Source of the DNA: Providencia alcalifaciens
GTDB taxonomy: Bacteria > Pseudomonadota > Gammaproteobacteria > Enterobacterales > Enterobacteriaceae
Reading direction: 5' to 3'
Length of the DNA: 64,000 nucleotides
Assembly (NCBI RefSeq): GCF_020271745.1
Contig: NZ_CP084296.1
Coordinates: 1,054,001-1,118,000, forward strand
Below, piece after piece: positions 1 to 11,222 of this stretch (its first letter is position 1; every line of letters begins with the position of its first letter). Position numbers and translations under genes: made by a program. The notes beneath the pieces were generated by a model. That model saw nothing but the letters and a program-made list of their open reading frames with translations. It was not told the DNA's origin and did no database searches.

Positions 1-187
1 CATTTTTACCTCGAGTGGCTTTAACATAGCCAAGGTGACTTAGCTGATTAATAATTTTAACCATGTGATTACGAGAAACACCATACACCTCAGTAACTTG
101 TGTAATGCTCGTCATCTGCCCTTTTTCTAGGGCGGCTAAGTAGATTAGGGCTCGTAACCCATAGTCAGTAAAACTTGTCAGCTGCAC
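1..187 (-). CDS. nsrR: NsrR, nitric-oxide-sensing Rrf2 repressor (N-terminal part)
   Basis: Only the first 62 codons lie in the window; the gene runs off the left edge. The reading begins at a GTG (185-187) and gives [17 protein letters not shown], then a winged-helix segment with [16 protein letters not shown], the signature of the NsrR branch of the Rrf2 family. In the family a [2Fe-2S] cluster, bound by cysteines further along and not visible here, senses NO, and the protein represses hmp and other NO-stress genes. It lies downstream of purA on the same strand, as in E. coli (purA-nsrR-rnr). The start is inferred from homology to the usual [10 protein letters not shown] beginning. Confidence 0.9.
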   Translation of the reverse strand, partial: MQLTSFTDYGLRALIYLAALEKGQMTSITQVTEVYGVSRNHMVKIINQLSHLGYVKATRGKN

Positions 188-446
188 AATCACCTCAAAA
201 TTTTTGGCGCTACAAATATGTCATGAAATACTTATCTGCCATTTTCGTTATATTTGTTTTCTGGCTACCATCTAAAGTACATTTTGAACGATTTTCTACA
301 GTATATCGCCTTAGTTTTAGTCTAGCCCATCCTTGCCTGTAAAGATGCTTACAATGGCACAGAATGTTCAACTTGATGGATATTATCTGAAAATTTTAGC
401 GTTTTATCAAAAAGGAATTCATCGGAAGGAAAATGGGAGAGATAAA

Positions 447-473
447 AAAACAGCGCTCAGTGAGCGCTGTTCA
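447..473 (-). terminator. Rho-independent terminator after purA
   Basis: A near-perfect palindrome (aacagcgctca / tgagcgctgtt) begins six bases past the purA stop codon and is followed on the minus strand by a run of seven T. It separates purA from nsrR, so nsrR probably has its own promoter in 188-446. Confidence 0.85.
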
Positions 474-478
474 TTTTA

Positions 479-1813
<1,335 letters not shown>

Positions 1814-1981
1814 CTACCATCAAAAATGAACTGTTCCAGTGATATTTTGGCATTACAAAAATTTTTTTCTAGAAAGCAAGTAAAATGGTAGTTTTATTTC
1901 TGTCGTAGACTCAAAGTGAATTTTCCCAACCTGAGCAGCTCAAATTTTCCCTGAAAAATCCATCACTTAAAACGACAGGCG

Positions 1982-2007
1982 AAAAAAAGCCCACCGAAGC
2001 GGGCTTT
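1982..2007 (-). terminator. Rho-independent terminator after hflC
   Basis: The hairpin aaagccc / gggcttt with a short loop is followed on the minus strand by seven T, about 60 bases past the hflC stop. It closes the long tsaE-to-hflC transcription unit. Confidence 0.8.
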
Positions 2008-2065
2008 TCTTTATTAGATTAACAGTAATTTAAGCTCGTTGCACGTAACTTAAGCTGTTTATCAT

Positions 2066-3067
2066 TTAATCCGTTGAACGCAGCTTAGTTGGCGCCTTCA
2101 TAAAGCGGAAGAAATCAGTGTCTGGGCTAAGCACCATCACATCATCACCGGTCTTGAAGCTCTGCTCATAAGCACGTAGGCTACGAATAAAGGCATAAAA
2201 CTCTGGGTCTTGGTTGAATGCATCGGCAAACAGTTTCGTTGCCATTGCATCACCTTCACCTCGCAGGGTCAGTGCCGTACGCTCTGATTCTGCCAGTGTT
2301 TCTGTTACTGTCTTATCCGCTACCGCACGAATTTTAGTTGCTTCTTCTTGACCTTGTGAACGGTGCTGACGCGCTACCGCTTCACGCTCTGCACGCATAC
2401 GTGCATAGATGGCTTCAGAAACTTCATTTGGTAATTCAATACGTTTGATACGCACGTCAACCACTTCGATACCTAACGCCGCCATACTGTTTGCGTTCAC
2501 AACCAGAGGCTTAAGGTTAGTTTCTTTTTCAACACGAGCCGCTGCATCTGCAATTGCAGCATCAGCGTCTTTGGTTGCTTCGTCGGTTGCGGTACCTTTG
2601 TTCAGTGCATCACGAACATCAACAGTTAAACGACCACGAGAGTCAGTGATGATGTCTTTAACGCTTAAACGACCAAACTCAGAACGTAAACGGTCACTGA
2701 ACTTACGCTTTAACAGGGTTTCTGCTTGGAATGGATTACCGCCGCCAGTCGCTACATAGTAACGGCTGAAGTCAGTGACACGCCATTTCAGGTATGAATC
2801 CACCATTAAGTCTTTGTTTTCGCTAGTCAGGTAACGGTCAGCTTGAATTTCTAACGTTTGAATACGTGCATCTAGCATCTTCACAGTTTCAATAAATGGA
2901 ACTTTGAAATGCAGACCCGGTTCATAAACGATAGGTTTATTCTCAGAATCACGTAAAACCTTACCAAAGCGTAATACAATACCGCGCTCAGTTTGAGGAA
3001 CAATAAAGATTGATGCGTAGGCTACCGCTAAAACAGCAATCACTACAAAAATAAATGACTTACGCAT
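2066..3067 (-). CDS. hflC: HflC, FtsH protease modulator
   Basis: HflC is an SPFH/prohibitin-family membrane protein that forms, with HflK, a large periplasmic cage around the FtsH protease and modulates its turnover of membrane proteins and CII-type substrates. The protein has 333 residues (E. coli 334). One N-terminal transmembrane helix (about residues 4-21) is followed by the prohibitin domain (QTERGIVLRFGKVL) and a long charged helical region (AEREAVARQHRSQGQEEA). It starts two bases past the hflK stop, so the two are translationally coupled, in keeping with their fixed stoichiometry. Confidence 0.96.
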   Translation of the reverse strand: MRKSFIFVVIAVLAVAYASIFIVPQTERGIVLRFGKVLRDSENKPIVYEPGLHFKVPFIETVKMLDARIQTLEIQADRYLTSENKDLMVDSYLKWRVTDFSRYYVATGGGNPFQAETLLKRKFSDRLRSEFGRLSVKDIITDSRGRLTVDVRDALNKGTATDEATKDADAAIADAAARVEKETNLKPLVVNANSMAALGIEVVDVRIKRIELPNEVSEAIYARMRAEREAVARQHRSQGQEEATKIRAVADKTVTETLAESERTALTLRGEGDAMATKLFADAFNQDPEFYAFIRSLRAYEQSFKTGDDVMVLSPDTDFFRFMKAPTKLRSTD

Positions 3068-3069
3068 GA

Positions 3070-4278
3070 TTATTGTCTCCCTACTCTAACTGCATCACCA
3101 CGCACAGGATTGTTTGGCTGCGCAGGTGCTGAACTCGTAGAAGATGAATTGTTCGTTGAGTTCGTCATTCTTGCTGACTGATTCACTTTTGGTGCCGCAG
3201 TCGTATTGCCCGTCCCACCACGCATGATTTGATCCAACGGCAGTACTAACATGCTGTTGCTCTTATCATTAGCAATCACTTTACGTGTATTGGCTAATAC
3301 GCGTTCCATCGTTTCGATGTACAAACGTTCGCGGGTAATTTCTGGTGCAGCGCGATATTCAGGTAACATTTTCGCAAAGCTTGCGACCTCACCCTCTGCT
3401 TTAAAGACGACGCTCGCCTTGTAAGCTTCAGCTTCTTCGATCATACGTTGTGCGTTACCTTTCGCGAGAGGAAGAACTTCATTTCGGTAAGCATGCGCTT
3501 CACGAATTGTTTTTTGTTCTTCTTCCCTTGCGGAAATTACATCATCAAACGCCGCTTTAACATCTTCAGGCGGACGAGCCGCTTGGAAGTTGACGTCCAG
3601 CAGGGTAATACCCATCTTGTATGGTGCAATCGTTGCTTCTAGCTCTTTCTGCGTAACATCACGGATAAAGGCTCGATTCGTAGTCAATACTTGCTCCATG
3701 GCAGATTGACCAATAACACCACGTACCGCACTATCCAGCGCTTGACGCAGGCTGTTATCAGGATTAGTCACACTAAACAGGTATTGAGCAGGATCGGTAA
3801 CACGGTACTGAACGTTCATTTCAACGCGGATCACGTTTTCATCTGATGTCAGCATCATACCGTTAGTCGCTTGCTCGCGAACGGTTTCAACGTTCACAGG
3901 AACGACTTGATCGATAAACGTTGGTTTCCAGTTCAGACCAGGTCCGACAACACCACTATATTCACCAAAACGTAATACTACGCCACGGTCACTTTCTTTA
4001 ATGGTATAGAAGCCTGAGCCTGCCCATACTACGACAACCGCAGCAATTGCTAACATACCTAAACGACCACTCAGCTGTGATGGCTGTTTGTTATTGCCTT
4101 CACCGCCGCCTTTATTACCGCCGCCGCCAAGCTTGCTGCCTATTTTACGAAAGAGATCGTCGAGATCATAAGCCCCAGGTTTCCGACCACCTTTGTTCCC
4201 GCCAGAGTTGCTGCCTTTATTGCCGCTTCCCCACGGATCGCGGTCTTGTCCGTCATTACCGGGCTGATTCCACGCCAT
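3070..4278 (-). CDS. hflK: HflK, FtsH protease modulator
   Basis: HflK is the partner of HflC in the HflKC complex that encloses FtsH at the inner membrane. The protein has 402 residues (E. coli 419). It begins with a Gly/Asn/Lys-rich cytoplasmic tail (MAWNQPGNDGQDRDPWG), then one transmembrane helix (about residues 72-90), a prohibitin domain (ESDRGVVLRFGEYSG) and a helical region. The tail ends in low-complexity Asn/Ser/Thr repeats before NPVRGDAVRVGRQ. A 170-base spacer separates it from hflX. Confidence 0.96.
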   Translation of the reverse strand: MAWNQPGNDGQDRDPWGSGNKGSNSGGNKGGRKPGAYDLDDLFRKIGSKLGGGGNKGGGEGNNKQPSQLSGRLGMLAIAAVVVVWAGSGFYTIKESDRGVVLRFGEYSGVVGPGLNWKPTFIDQVVPVNVETVREQATNGMMLTSDENVIRVEMNVQYRVTDPAQYLFSVTNPDNSLRQALDSAVRGVIGQSAMEQVLTTNRAFIRDVTQKELEATIAPYKMGITLLDVNFQAARPPEDVKAAFDDVISAREEEQKTIREAHAYRNEVLPLAKGNAQRMIEEAEAYKASVVFKAEGEVASFAKMLPEYRAAPEITRERLYIETMERVLANTRKVIANDKSNSMLVLPLDQIMRGGTGNTTAAPKVNQSARMTNSTNNSSSTSSAPAQPNNPVRGDAVRVGRQ

Positions 4279-4451
4279 GTTTTAGCTCCATTCTTTATGA
4301 TTGATTTTTAGGGCTAAGAGCGATATTTCTCATCATTCATTTCACCCGAGGATGTCTTGAATCAAGTCGAGGATATTGGGCTCTTAATATCAATTCCATT
4401 GCCTAACTACGTTGCGGTTAATTCAGTCAACTAACTGTTTTAACGTCATTT

Positions 4452-5732
4452 TCAAACAACATAGTTAGGTAATTGTTGCTCTTGCTTGCATAAACGTCGC
4501 CAATCCACCATTGGCATACGCACCTCAAGTCCAATAGTGCCGTCTTCTTCTTGCCATTCACGTTCGATGGATTGAAGTTGATAAAAACGACTCCGTAAGC
4601 GACCTTCATTCGGCGGTAAACGCAATTCAAAATGTGCGATCTCACCTGAAAGGCATTCCGTTAATGCTTGAAGCAACAAAGGGATACCTTCACCTGTTTG
4701 CGCTGAAACCCAGACACGAACAGGCTTGTTATCCTCATCTCTGTCAATACGCGGGACAAAATCGTCGAGCATATCAACTTTGTTCATTACTAAAAGTGTG
4801 GGGATCTCATTTGCTTCGATTTCTTCCAGCACACTGTCAACTGCTTGGATATTTTCATCCAGTCGGACATCAACTGCATCAATCACATGGAGCAGTAAAG
4901 TGGCTTCACGCGTTTCTTGCAGAGTTGCTTTAAATGCAGCAACCAGATCATGTGGAAGGTGGCGAATAAAACCCACAGTGTCCGCTAATACGACAGTTCC
5001 TACATCATCAACATCGATACGACGCAAAGTAGGATCTAACGTAGCAAACAGTTGGTCTGCCGCGTAAACATCTGCCGACGTCATCCGATTAAATAAACTG
5101 GATTTTCCGGCGTTGGTGTAGCCCACCAAGGAAACAGTTGGAATATCTGCTTTACTTCTTGATTGACGACCTTGCTCACGCTGTTTTTCGACTCGTCCTA
5201 GACGAGATAAAATCTGTTTGATTTTATCTCTAAGTAATCGACGGTCAGTTTCAAGCTGAGTTTCACCAGGACCACGTAAACCAATCCCGCCTTTTTGTCG
5301 CTCAAGGTGCGTCCATCCCCTCACTAAGCGAGTGGATAAATGCCGTAATTGAGCTAATTCAACTTGAAGTTTACCTTCATGCGTACGCGCACGTTGTGCA
5401 AATATATCTAAGATTACCCCTGTACGATCAACGACCTTACATTGGCAAACCCGTTCGAGATTACGCTCTTGTGCAGGGCTAAGTGTGTGGTTAAATAGCA
5501 CCACATCCGCACCACTAGCTTCGACGGCTTCAGCGATTTCTTCAGCTTTCCCTTCCCCAACGAAAAATTTTGGGTGAGGAGCCTTACGGCTGCCAGTCAC
5601 TATTTGTACAGGTTTAACGCCAGCAGACGTCACTAAGGACTCAAATTCTGCTAAATTATCAATATCTTTTTCTTGATCAAAAAAGACATGAACCAGTACA
5701 GCTAGTTCACCGCCTTCATACCTATCAAACAA
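4452..5732 (-). CDS. hflX: HflX, ribosome-splitting GTPase
   Basis: HflX is a GTPase of the Obg-HflX superfamily that binds the 50S subunit and splits stalled or heat-damaged 70S ribosomes. The N-terminal nucleotide-binding domain contains GSRKAPHPKFFVGEGKA and is followed by the G domain with G1 GYTNAGKSS, G3 DTVG and G4 NKVD. The start is a TTG at 5730-5732 preceded by AAGAGG seven bases upstream. It gives 426 residues, exactly the E. coli length, and begins LFDRYEGGELAVLVH. The longer reading from an upstream TTG at 5765 lacks support. Confidence 0.95.
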   Translation of the reverse strand: MFDRYEGGELAVLVHVFFDQEKDIDNLAEFESLVTSAGVKPVQIVTGSRKAPHPKFFVGEGKAEEIAEAVEASGADVVLFNHTLSPAQERNLERVCQCKVVDRTGVILDIFAQRARTHEGKLQVELAQLRHLSTRLVRGWTHLERQKGGIGLRGPGETQLETDRRLLRDKIKQILSRLGRVEKQREQGRQSRSKADIPTVSLVGYTNAGKSSLFNRMTSADVYAADQLFATLDPTLRRIDVDDVGTVVLADTVGFIRHLPHDLVAAFKATLQETREATLLLHVIDAVDVRLDENIQAVDSVLEEIEANEIPTLLVMNKVDMLDDFVPRIDRDEDNKPVRVWVSAQTGEGIPLLLQALTECLSGEIAHFELRLPPNEGRLRSRFYQLQSIEREWQEEDGTIGLEVRMPMVDWRRLCKQEQQLPNYVV

Positions 5733-5822
5733 AGTGTAACCTCTTAGGTTAAACAATAATTGCAAAGGAAAGACACAGGTATAGTCTCCCTACCCATGCT
5801 TTCCTTGTTTTAGCGTACAATC

Positions 5823-6119
5823 TTACTCAGCTGATTCGCCATCTTGACCAGCAGAAGCACCACCGTGGTAGTTACTATTGCTAGCGCCAGCAGTACCAGT
5901 ACCGCTATGATGAGAAACAGGGCGTGCTGGAACAACAGTAGAGATAGCGTGTTTATAAACCATCTGGCTTACTGTGTTTTTCAGCAAAATAACAAATTGG
6001 TCAAAAGATTCGATTTGACCTTGCAATTTAATACCATTAACTAAATAAATAGAGACCGGAACCCTTTCACGACGTAATGCGTTCAGGAACGGATCTTGCA
6101 AAGATTGCCCCTTAGCCAT
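5823..6119 (-). CDS. hfq: Hfq, RNA chaperone
   Basis: Hfq is a hexameric Sm-like protein that pairs small RNAs with mRNAs. The Sm core is intact: [22 protein letters not shown] (Sm1) and [14 protein letters not shown] (Sm2). The 30-residue C-terminal tail is Ser/Gly/His-rich and disordered. The protein has 98 residues (E. coli 102). It lies in the usual miaA-hfq-hflX order. Hfq normally assists trans-acting sRNAs such as GlmZ, whose gene is at 49.1 kb in this window. Confidence 0.97.
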   Translation of the reverse strand: MAKGQSLQDPFLNALRRERVPVSIYLVNGIKLQGQIESFDQFVILLKNTVSQMVYKHAISTVVPARPVSHHSGTGTAGASNSNYHGGASAGQDGESAE

Positions 6120-6226
6120 TCTATGTTTTCCTTATTTTGTTGTTTTTTAAATGAGAATCTTACGATTCCTAAAAATTACTACTCAAAAATTACGCTTAAC
6201 GCTTTAATTGTACACAAAGAATAGCC

Positions 6227-7168
6227 CTATGCACTAATAACCTGTATAACGGTGTCAAGCGCTTGCTGAGGTTGTTCACTATCTAACCGATGAACATTGT
6301 CCCAGCTTCTCAACCAAGTGATCTGCCGTTTAGCCAATTGGCGCGTCGCACAAATCCCTCGATAAACCATTTCATCATAATCTATTTCACCATCGAGATA
6401 AGACCACATCTGCCGATAACCTACGCAACGAATGGAAGGTAAATCAACATGGAGATCGCCTCGTTGGTATAGCGCTTTCACTTCGTCTTCAAACCCTGCT
6501 TCTAGCATTAAGCGAAAACGTTGTTCGATACGCTCATGTAAAATTTTACGATCTTGTGGCTCAATAGCAAACTGAAACACATTATAAGGCAATTCCGTGC
6601 CTGCTGTTTGAGTCATTTCAGTCAAAGTTTGTCCCGAAATGAGATATACCTCTAAAGCTCGGGATAATCTTTGTGGATCATTAGGATGAATACGTGCCGC
6701 AGAGACGGGATCTACCTCAGCTAAACGACGATGTACCTCAGCCCAACCTTGTTCTTGTGCTATGTTCTCTATTACCTCACGAACTTCTGGAGAAGCCGAT
6801 GGCAGCGGTGATAAGCCTTCTAGTAAGGCTTTAAAATAGAGCATGGTGCCGCCAACTAATAATGGAATTTTACCTTGAGACGTAATTTCATCCATTACAT
6901 TTAATGCGTCGCGACGAAAGTCCGCCGCAGAATAAGGCTGAGAGGGATCGAGAATATCAATCAAGCGGTGAGGGGCTTGGCTAAGCTCTTCTTTATTAGG
7001 CTTCGCGGTACCAATATCCATTCCTCGATAAATCAATGCCGAATCGACACTAATAATCTCCACAGGCAAATGCTTGCGTAATTCAATGGCTAATGCCGTT
7101 TTACCCGAGGCCGTTGGCCCCATTAAGAAGATGGCATTTGGTTTTTGTTGAGTTACTAAATCACTCAT
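6227..7168 (-). CDS. miaA: MiaA, tRNA dimethylallyltransferase
   Basis: MiaA adds a dimethylallyl group from DMAPP to A37 of tRNAs that read UNN codons, the first step towards ms2i6A. The P-loop is GPTASGKT (residues 17-24), followed by [16 protein letters not shown] and the substrate-binding stretch around [15 protein letters not shown]. The protein has 313 residues (E. coli 316). Its start overlaps the 3' end of mutL by eight bases, which implies coupled translation. Confidence 0.97.
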   Translation of the reverse strand: MSDLVTQQKPNAIFLMGPTASGKTALAIELRKHLPVEIISVDSALIYRGMDIGTAKPNKEELSQAPHRLIDILDPSQPYSAADFRRDALNVMDEITSQGKIPLLVGGTMLYFKALLEGLSPLPSASPEVREVIENIAQEQGWAEVHRRLAEVDPVSAARIHPNDPQRLSRALEVYLISGQTLTEMTQTAGTELPYNVFQFAIEPQDRKILHERIEQRFRLMLEAGFEDEVKALYQRGDLHVDLPSIRCVGYRQMWSYLDGEIDYDEMVYRGICATRQLAKRQITWLRSWDNVHRLDSEQPQQALDTVIQVISA

Positions 7169-9176
7169 TTGTTAGTGTAGCTACCACAGGTTGTAAATTA
7201 ATTAATTGTAATAATGTTGGCGGTGGATTTGTAACCCACTGCGGACAAATCCGCTCAACATCAGCCAGTAATTGAACTGCCTGCGCCAAACTCCAACTTT
7301 CTTCGGTTTTTGTCTGTAAAATCGCATTTGCAAGCCATTGTACGATGTTTTCATTCGTGACACTTTCTTTTGTCGACAAAAATACGATTAAATCAGAAAA
7401 AAGCTGCGATAAATTTTGCGTTCTTAGCGGTAACGATACCGTATGAATTGTTACTTTTCCATGAAATATCGAAGCATCGATACCAAATAGTGTCAATTGT
7501 TCCTTATAACGTTGCAAAACCTCTATTTCGTCACTTTTTAGTGACAATTTTAAGGGAATTAACAACGGTTGAGGTTTTAATCCACCATTTTCTGGCGTTA
7601 ATTGAGCCAGCTTGAGTAAGTAATTCGCTTCATTCAAGGATAACAGGATTATCCCTAATGAAGACTCAATTAATGCAAAGTTTTTTGCGTAAATTGTCAA
7701 TACTTTACCGAATTGGTAGTTATCCGCACTTTTCGCGACAGATTGGCTATCTACAGGGCTGACACTCAACGGCTTTCTTTCTGGGAATAACGATTTTTTA
7801 TCTTCAGGAGCAACGGGAATTGACATCAAACGTTGATACAGCTCCCCGGCTTTACGTTCATAGCTTGGCTCTGAGCGACTGTAGTTTGATTCTGAGCGAC
7901 TGTAGTTTGATTCTGAGCGGCTATAGTTTGGTATTGGACTGGATTTGCCTGCATTGCCTGAAGCAAAAGAGCGATTTTTGCCTGTTACTGATTCATTTCG
8001 AGGCTCACCATAAGAAAGTGAAGGCTCTTGAGCATGATTCCGCGGAGATCCTTGTGATTTTCCTGTTTCCAGTGAAGCAGGAGAAGCAGGAGAAGCAAAG
8101 TAGTTATCCCCTGCTGATGCCCGGTTTTCAACTTCGTTGGATACAGAGTCTATTCCCGGAAGCTCATTTTCCGTCAGCGCATTAAGCAATACAGCGCGTA
8201 CCGCTTGATAGATAAAATCATGCACTAATCTGGCTTGGTGAAAACGCACTTCATGTTTAGCGGGATGGACGTTCACATCCACTTGCTTTGGATCGATGGT
8301 CAAATACAACACATAAGCGGGTTGTTGATTCTCATCCAAATGACCTTCATAAGCTTGGCGAATAGCATGGTTGATCAGCTTGTCGCGCATCATACGACCA
8401 TTCACGTAGCAATACTGAATATCACTGACTCCACTCGACGTCGTTGATGGTGCAACCACCCAGCCTTTGATCCCTAAATCACTGTGTTCCCATGAAAGCG
8501 CTAACGCGCCTTGCATAAAACCCGTTCCGCAGATTGAGCCTAAACGGCGCTCTTGCTGATTGGCATCTTGCGCTGCACGATACTGCTTAACCAATTTGCC
8601 ATTGTGTGACAAATTAATCGTCACATCAGGGCGCGAAAGTGCAATTCGGCGTACGATTTCATCAATATGCCCAAACTCAGTTTTCTCTGTGCGCATAAAT
8701 TTACGACGAGCAGGCGTATTGTAAAAAAGATCGAGCACTTCCACCGTTGTGCCATTTGGATGGGCTGCGGGTTTTACCGTCACCTGCATGTCACGGCCTT
8801 CTGCATAAGATTGCCATGCCTCAGTCTGCTCTGCGGGTTTGGAAGTTAATGTTAGGCGAGAAACAGAGCTAATACTGGCAAGGGCTTCTCCACGGAATCC
8901 CATGCTCATAATAGCTTCGAGATCATCTAATGTCGCAATTTTACTGGTGGCATGGCGCGCTAAAGCGAGGATCAACTCATCTTTGTTGATGCCACAGCCA
9001 TTATCCCGAATACGGATCAGCTTTTCTCCCCCTCGCTCAATCTCGATATCGATGCGAGTTGCCCCTGAATCAAGGCTATTTTCGACTAACTCTTTAACCA
9101 CGGAGGCGGGTCTTTCGACTACCTCACCCGCCGCTATTTGGTTCGCTAATTGAGGAGAAAGGATCTGGATTGCCAT
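7161..9176 (-). CDS. mutL: MutL, mismatch-repair ATPase
   Basis: MutL couples MutS mismatch recognition to MutH nicking and UvrD unwinding. The N-terminal GHKL ATPase has [21 protein letters not shown] and [12 protein letters not shown]; the C-terminal dimerisation domain follows a long linker. At 671 residues it is about 55 longer than E. coli MutL (615), and the extra length is in the linker (about residues 345-470). The linker contains a three-unit 21-base tandem repeat encoding repeated NYSRSES. The DQHAxxExxxxE endonuclease motif of non-MutH MutL proteins is not seen. The stop lies inside miaA; amiB ends 12 bases upstream of the start. Confidence 0.96.
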   Translation of the reverse strand: MAIQILSPQLANQIAAGEVVERPASVVKELVENSLDSGATRIDIEIERGGEKLIRIRDNGCGINKDELILALARHATSKIATLDDLEAIMSMGFRGEALASISSVSRLTLTSKPAEQTEAWQSYAEGRDMQVTVKPAAHPNGTTVEVLDLFYNTPARRKFMRTEKTEFGHIDEIVRRIALSRPDVTINLSHNGKLVKQYRAAQDANQQERRLGSICGTGFMQGALALSWEHSDLGIKGWVVAPSTTSSGVSDIQYCYVNGRMMRDKLINHAIRQAYEGHLDENQQPAYVLYLTIDPKQVDVNVHPAKHEVRFHQARLVHDFIYQAVRAVLLNALTENELPGIDSVSNEVENRASAGDNYFASPASPASLETGKSQGSPRNHAQEPSLSYGEPRNESVTGKNRSFASGNAGKSSPIPNYSRSESNYSRSESNYSRSEPSYERKAGELYQRLMSIPVAPEDKKSLFPERKPLSVSPVDSQSVAKSADNYQFGKVLTIYAKNFALIESSLGIILLSLNEANYLLKLAQLTPENGGLKPQPLLIPLKLSLKSDEIEVLQRYKEQLTLFGIDASIFHGKVTIHTVSLPLRTQNLSQLFSDLIVFLSTKESVTNENIVQWLANAILQTKTEESWSLAQAVQLLADVERICPQWVTNPPPTLLQLINLQPVVATLTNE
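7870..7932. repeat. Three-copy 21-bp in-frame tandem repeat in the mutL linker
   Basis: Two identical 21-base units (7870-7890, 7891-7911) are followed by a third with three differences (7912-7932). The period is a multiple of three, so copy-number change would alter the linker by seven residues per unit (repeating S-N-Y-S-R-S-E) without shifting the frame. Confidence 0.95.
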
Positions 9177-9188
9177 AACCTAATTCAC

Positions 9189-10529
9189 TTATTTTGGCGC
9201 TGCTTGCAGCGGATTCGCTAAAAAGTACTGACGTAACCCTCGGTGAATACCATCAGCCACTTTTTCTTGATAATCATTGGACTTCAGTAGCTGCTCTTCG
9301 GATGTATTACTGATAAACCCGGTTTCCACTAAGATGGATGGAATATCGGGAGAACGCAGTACTCCAAGGCTAGCGTGTTCTGGTGATTTCTTATGAATAT
9401 TACCAATTTTTCTAAGCTGCTGAATGACATGAACTGCAACATCGTAACCCACGCGTTGTGAGTGTCCAAACTGTAAATCCAATACCGCTTGGCTTAAATA
9501 CGGATCTGCACCACTGAGCGCGTCACCCGCCCCACCAAGAAGCTCAGATTGTTTTTCACGCTGCTCCAACCAGCTACCTAATTCACTGTTTGCTCGGCGG
9601 TTAGATAGCACCCAAACGGATGCTCCGCGAGCGCTACTGTTTGGTGCTGAGTCAGCGTGAATAGAAACCAGCATGTTGGCGCCTTTCTTACGAGCCACGT
9701 CTGAACGACCACTGACGGAAATAAAATAGTCTCCATCCCTTGTCATTACAGGCTTAAACATCGGATCCGCATCCAGTTTTTGATATAGTTTACGCGCCAC
9801 ACTCAGTGTCACGTCTTTTTCTTTATAACCGTTTTTACCAATCGCCCCTGGGTCTTTTCCACCATGGCCCGCATCAATCGCAATCACTACCTGCTTAGTA
9901 CCTTTTGGCAAGGTTTTGGTTGGTGTTGCTGGGGTTGATGGTGTGGTTGACGTGGTCGATGAAGGCGCCGCTGGTGTATTCATTTTTAAGGGTTTTTCTT
10001 GCGACGGCTGAACGGGCTGCGAATTACGTGCAGATGGCGTTGCCGTCGGCAGGGCTGGCATCACGGTATTATTATATGAATTTGGTGTCTGTCCTTTACC
10101 TGTTGATACAGTAAAAACAACTTGGTATTGACCTGAAACCTGCTGAACACTCGCTTTAGTCTTCGCTACTTGAGAAAGTTCAAGGACAATACGTTTGTGC
10201 TGGCTATCTGGTGCTTGGCTTGCACGTACTTGCTTCACTAAATCCCCTTTAGGAAGTTTAAGCGGCAGACCAATAATTTCACCACGTTGCCGAACATCAA
10301 TCACTAAGCGTTCAGGAGAGTGCAGCGGGAAGTAGGAATAATCAGGCTTTCCATCAACAAATGTTAATGTCACTTGCGCCTGTGAAGGGCTATTACTAAC
10401 TTGAATATTAGAGAGAGAAGCAGCTTTGGCTGTTGATGTCATCAGAGCCAGAACAAACATCATCAATAATAATAAGAAAAGAGAAAAAATACCCTTGGTA
10501 GCTATTCTGTTCATCGATGCATTCATCAT
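9189..10529 (-). CDS. amiB: AmiB, N-acetylmuramoyl-L-alanine amidase
   Basis: AmiB is a periplasmic zinc amidase that cuts the peptide from N-acetylmuramic acid to split septal peptidoglycan at division, activated by EnvC. There is a signal peptide (about residues 1-36), an N-terminal AMIN domain (SNIQVSNSPSQAQVTLTF), a Thr/Ser/Pro-rich linker, then the Amidase_3 domain with IDAGHGGKDPGAIG, SIHADSAPN and ETGFISN. The protein has 446 residues (E. coli 445). No LysM repeat is present, as in E. coli AmiB. It lies between tsaE and mutL, the usual order. Confidence 0.95.
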   Translation of the reverse strand: MMNASMNRIATKGIFSLFLLLLMMFVLALMTSTAKAASLSNIQVSNSPSQAQVTLTFVDGKPDYSYFPLHSPERLVIDVRQRGEIIGLPLKLPKGDLVKQVRASQAPDSQHKRIVLELSQVAKTKASVQQVSGQYQVVFTVSTGKGQTPNSYNNTVMPALPTATPSARNSQPVQPSQEKPLKMNTPAAPSSTTSTTPSTPATPTKTLPKGTKQVVIAIDAGHGGKDPGAIGKNGYKEKDVTLSVARKLYQKLDADPMFKPVMTRDGDYFISVSGRSDVARKKGANMLVSIHADSAPNSSARGASVWVLSNRRANSELGSWLEQREKQSELLGGAGDALSGADPYLSQAVLDLQFGHSQRVGYDVAVHVIQQLRKIGNIHKKSPEHASLGVLRSPDIPSILVETGFISNTSEEQLLKSNDYQEKVADGIHRGLRQYFLANPLQAAPK

Positions 10530-10543
10530 GAGCTATATGTTCC

Positions 10544-11008
10544 TTAGAATACCGTTAACGCTTCCAATAATGACTCTCCCGTTGCCGAAAAAGCGACAAC
10601 CCGAGCCTGACGCCCTTCATCTTGATAGGTTAAATGGATCTCCAGATCCGCTTCAGGTAAGAAGCCTTCACCCTTCTGTGGCCATTCCACTAAACAGACT
10701 GAGTTGTCTGAAAAATAGTCGCGGATCCCCATAAACTCAAGTTCTTCAGGATCGGCTAAGCGATACAGATCAAAGTGAAAAACGTGTCTATCCTCTAATT
10801 CATAAGGCTCAACGAGTGTATAGGTTGGGCTTTTTACATGACCTTGATGACCCAATGCTTGTAAAAATCCACGACTAAATGTGGTTTTCCCTGCGCCCAA
10901 ATCACCATACAGGTTAATGACCGCACCTTGCTTACAGGCCATAGCGATCGTGCGCCCAAGCGCGACTGTTTGCTCTTCATTAGCAAGTTGTACTGTACGT
11001 TCTTTCAT
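10544..11008 (-). CDS. tsaE: TsaE, ATPase for tRNA t6A synthesis
   Basis: TsaE is the ATPase of the TsaB-TsaD-TsaE complex that makes threonylcarbamoyl-A37 in ANN-reading tRNAs. The Walker A is [23 protein letters not shown] and [16 protein letters not shown] follow. Starting at ATG 11006-11008 gives 154 residues (E. coli 153); an in-frame TTG five codons upstream has no better ribosome site. In E. coli nnr (yjeF) precedes tsaE; here the 214-base gap to the divergent queG has no room for it. Confidence 0.94.
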   Translation of the reverse strand: MKERTVQLANEEQTVALGRTIAMACKQGAVINLYGDLGAGKTTFSRGFLQALGHQGHVKSPTYTLVEPYELEDRHVFHFDLYRLADPEELEFMGIRDYFSDNSVCLVEWPQKGEGFLPEADLEIHLTYQDEGRQARVVAFSATGESLLEALTVF

Positions 11009-11161
11009 AGTTAGTGAAGCCAATTATAATGATAAAATTTATTCAATATTGATATTAACGCCTATTTTAACTCAAGCAGATCTATTTGTGTTATTTAACA
11101 TGGTTGGAACATCGAGATCGGAAATTTCCGAGCAAGATCGAGTCAACGCGATCCGTGGATT

Positions 11162-11189
11162 TTGACAAATCCAATGATCGTGTTAGAGT
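11162..11189 (+). promoter_or_regulatory. Probable sigma-70 promoter of queG
   Basis: A perfect -35 TTGACA (11162-11167) lies 16 bases from TAGAGT (11184-11189), about 35 bases before the queG ATG. Confidence 0.6.
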
Positions 11190-11222
11190 GCCTGCGAATC
11201 CACTTTTACCTAGATATTTCCC

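Noticed and set aside
7820-8447. Plus-strand ORFs of 70-121 codons inside mutL
   Set aside because: Antisense shadows of a well-supported gene; repetitive because of the 21-bp repeat.
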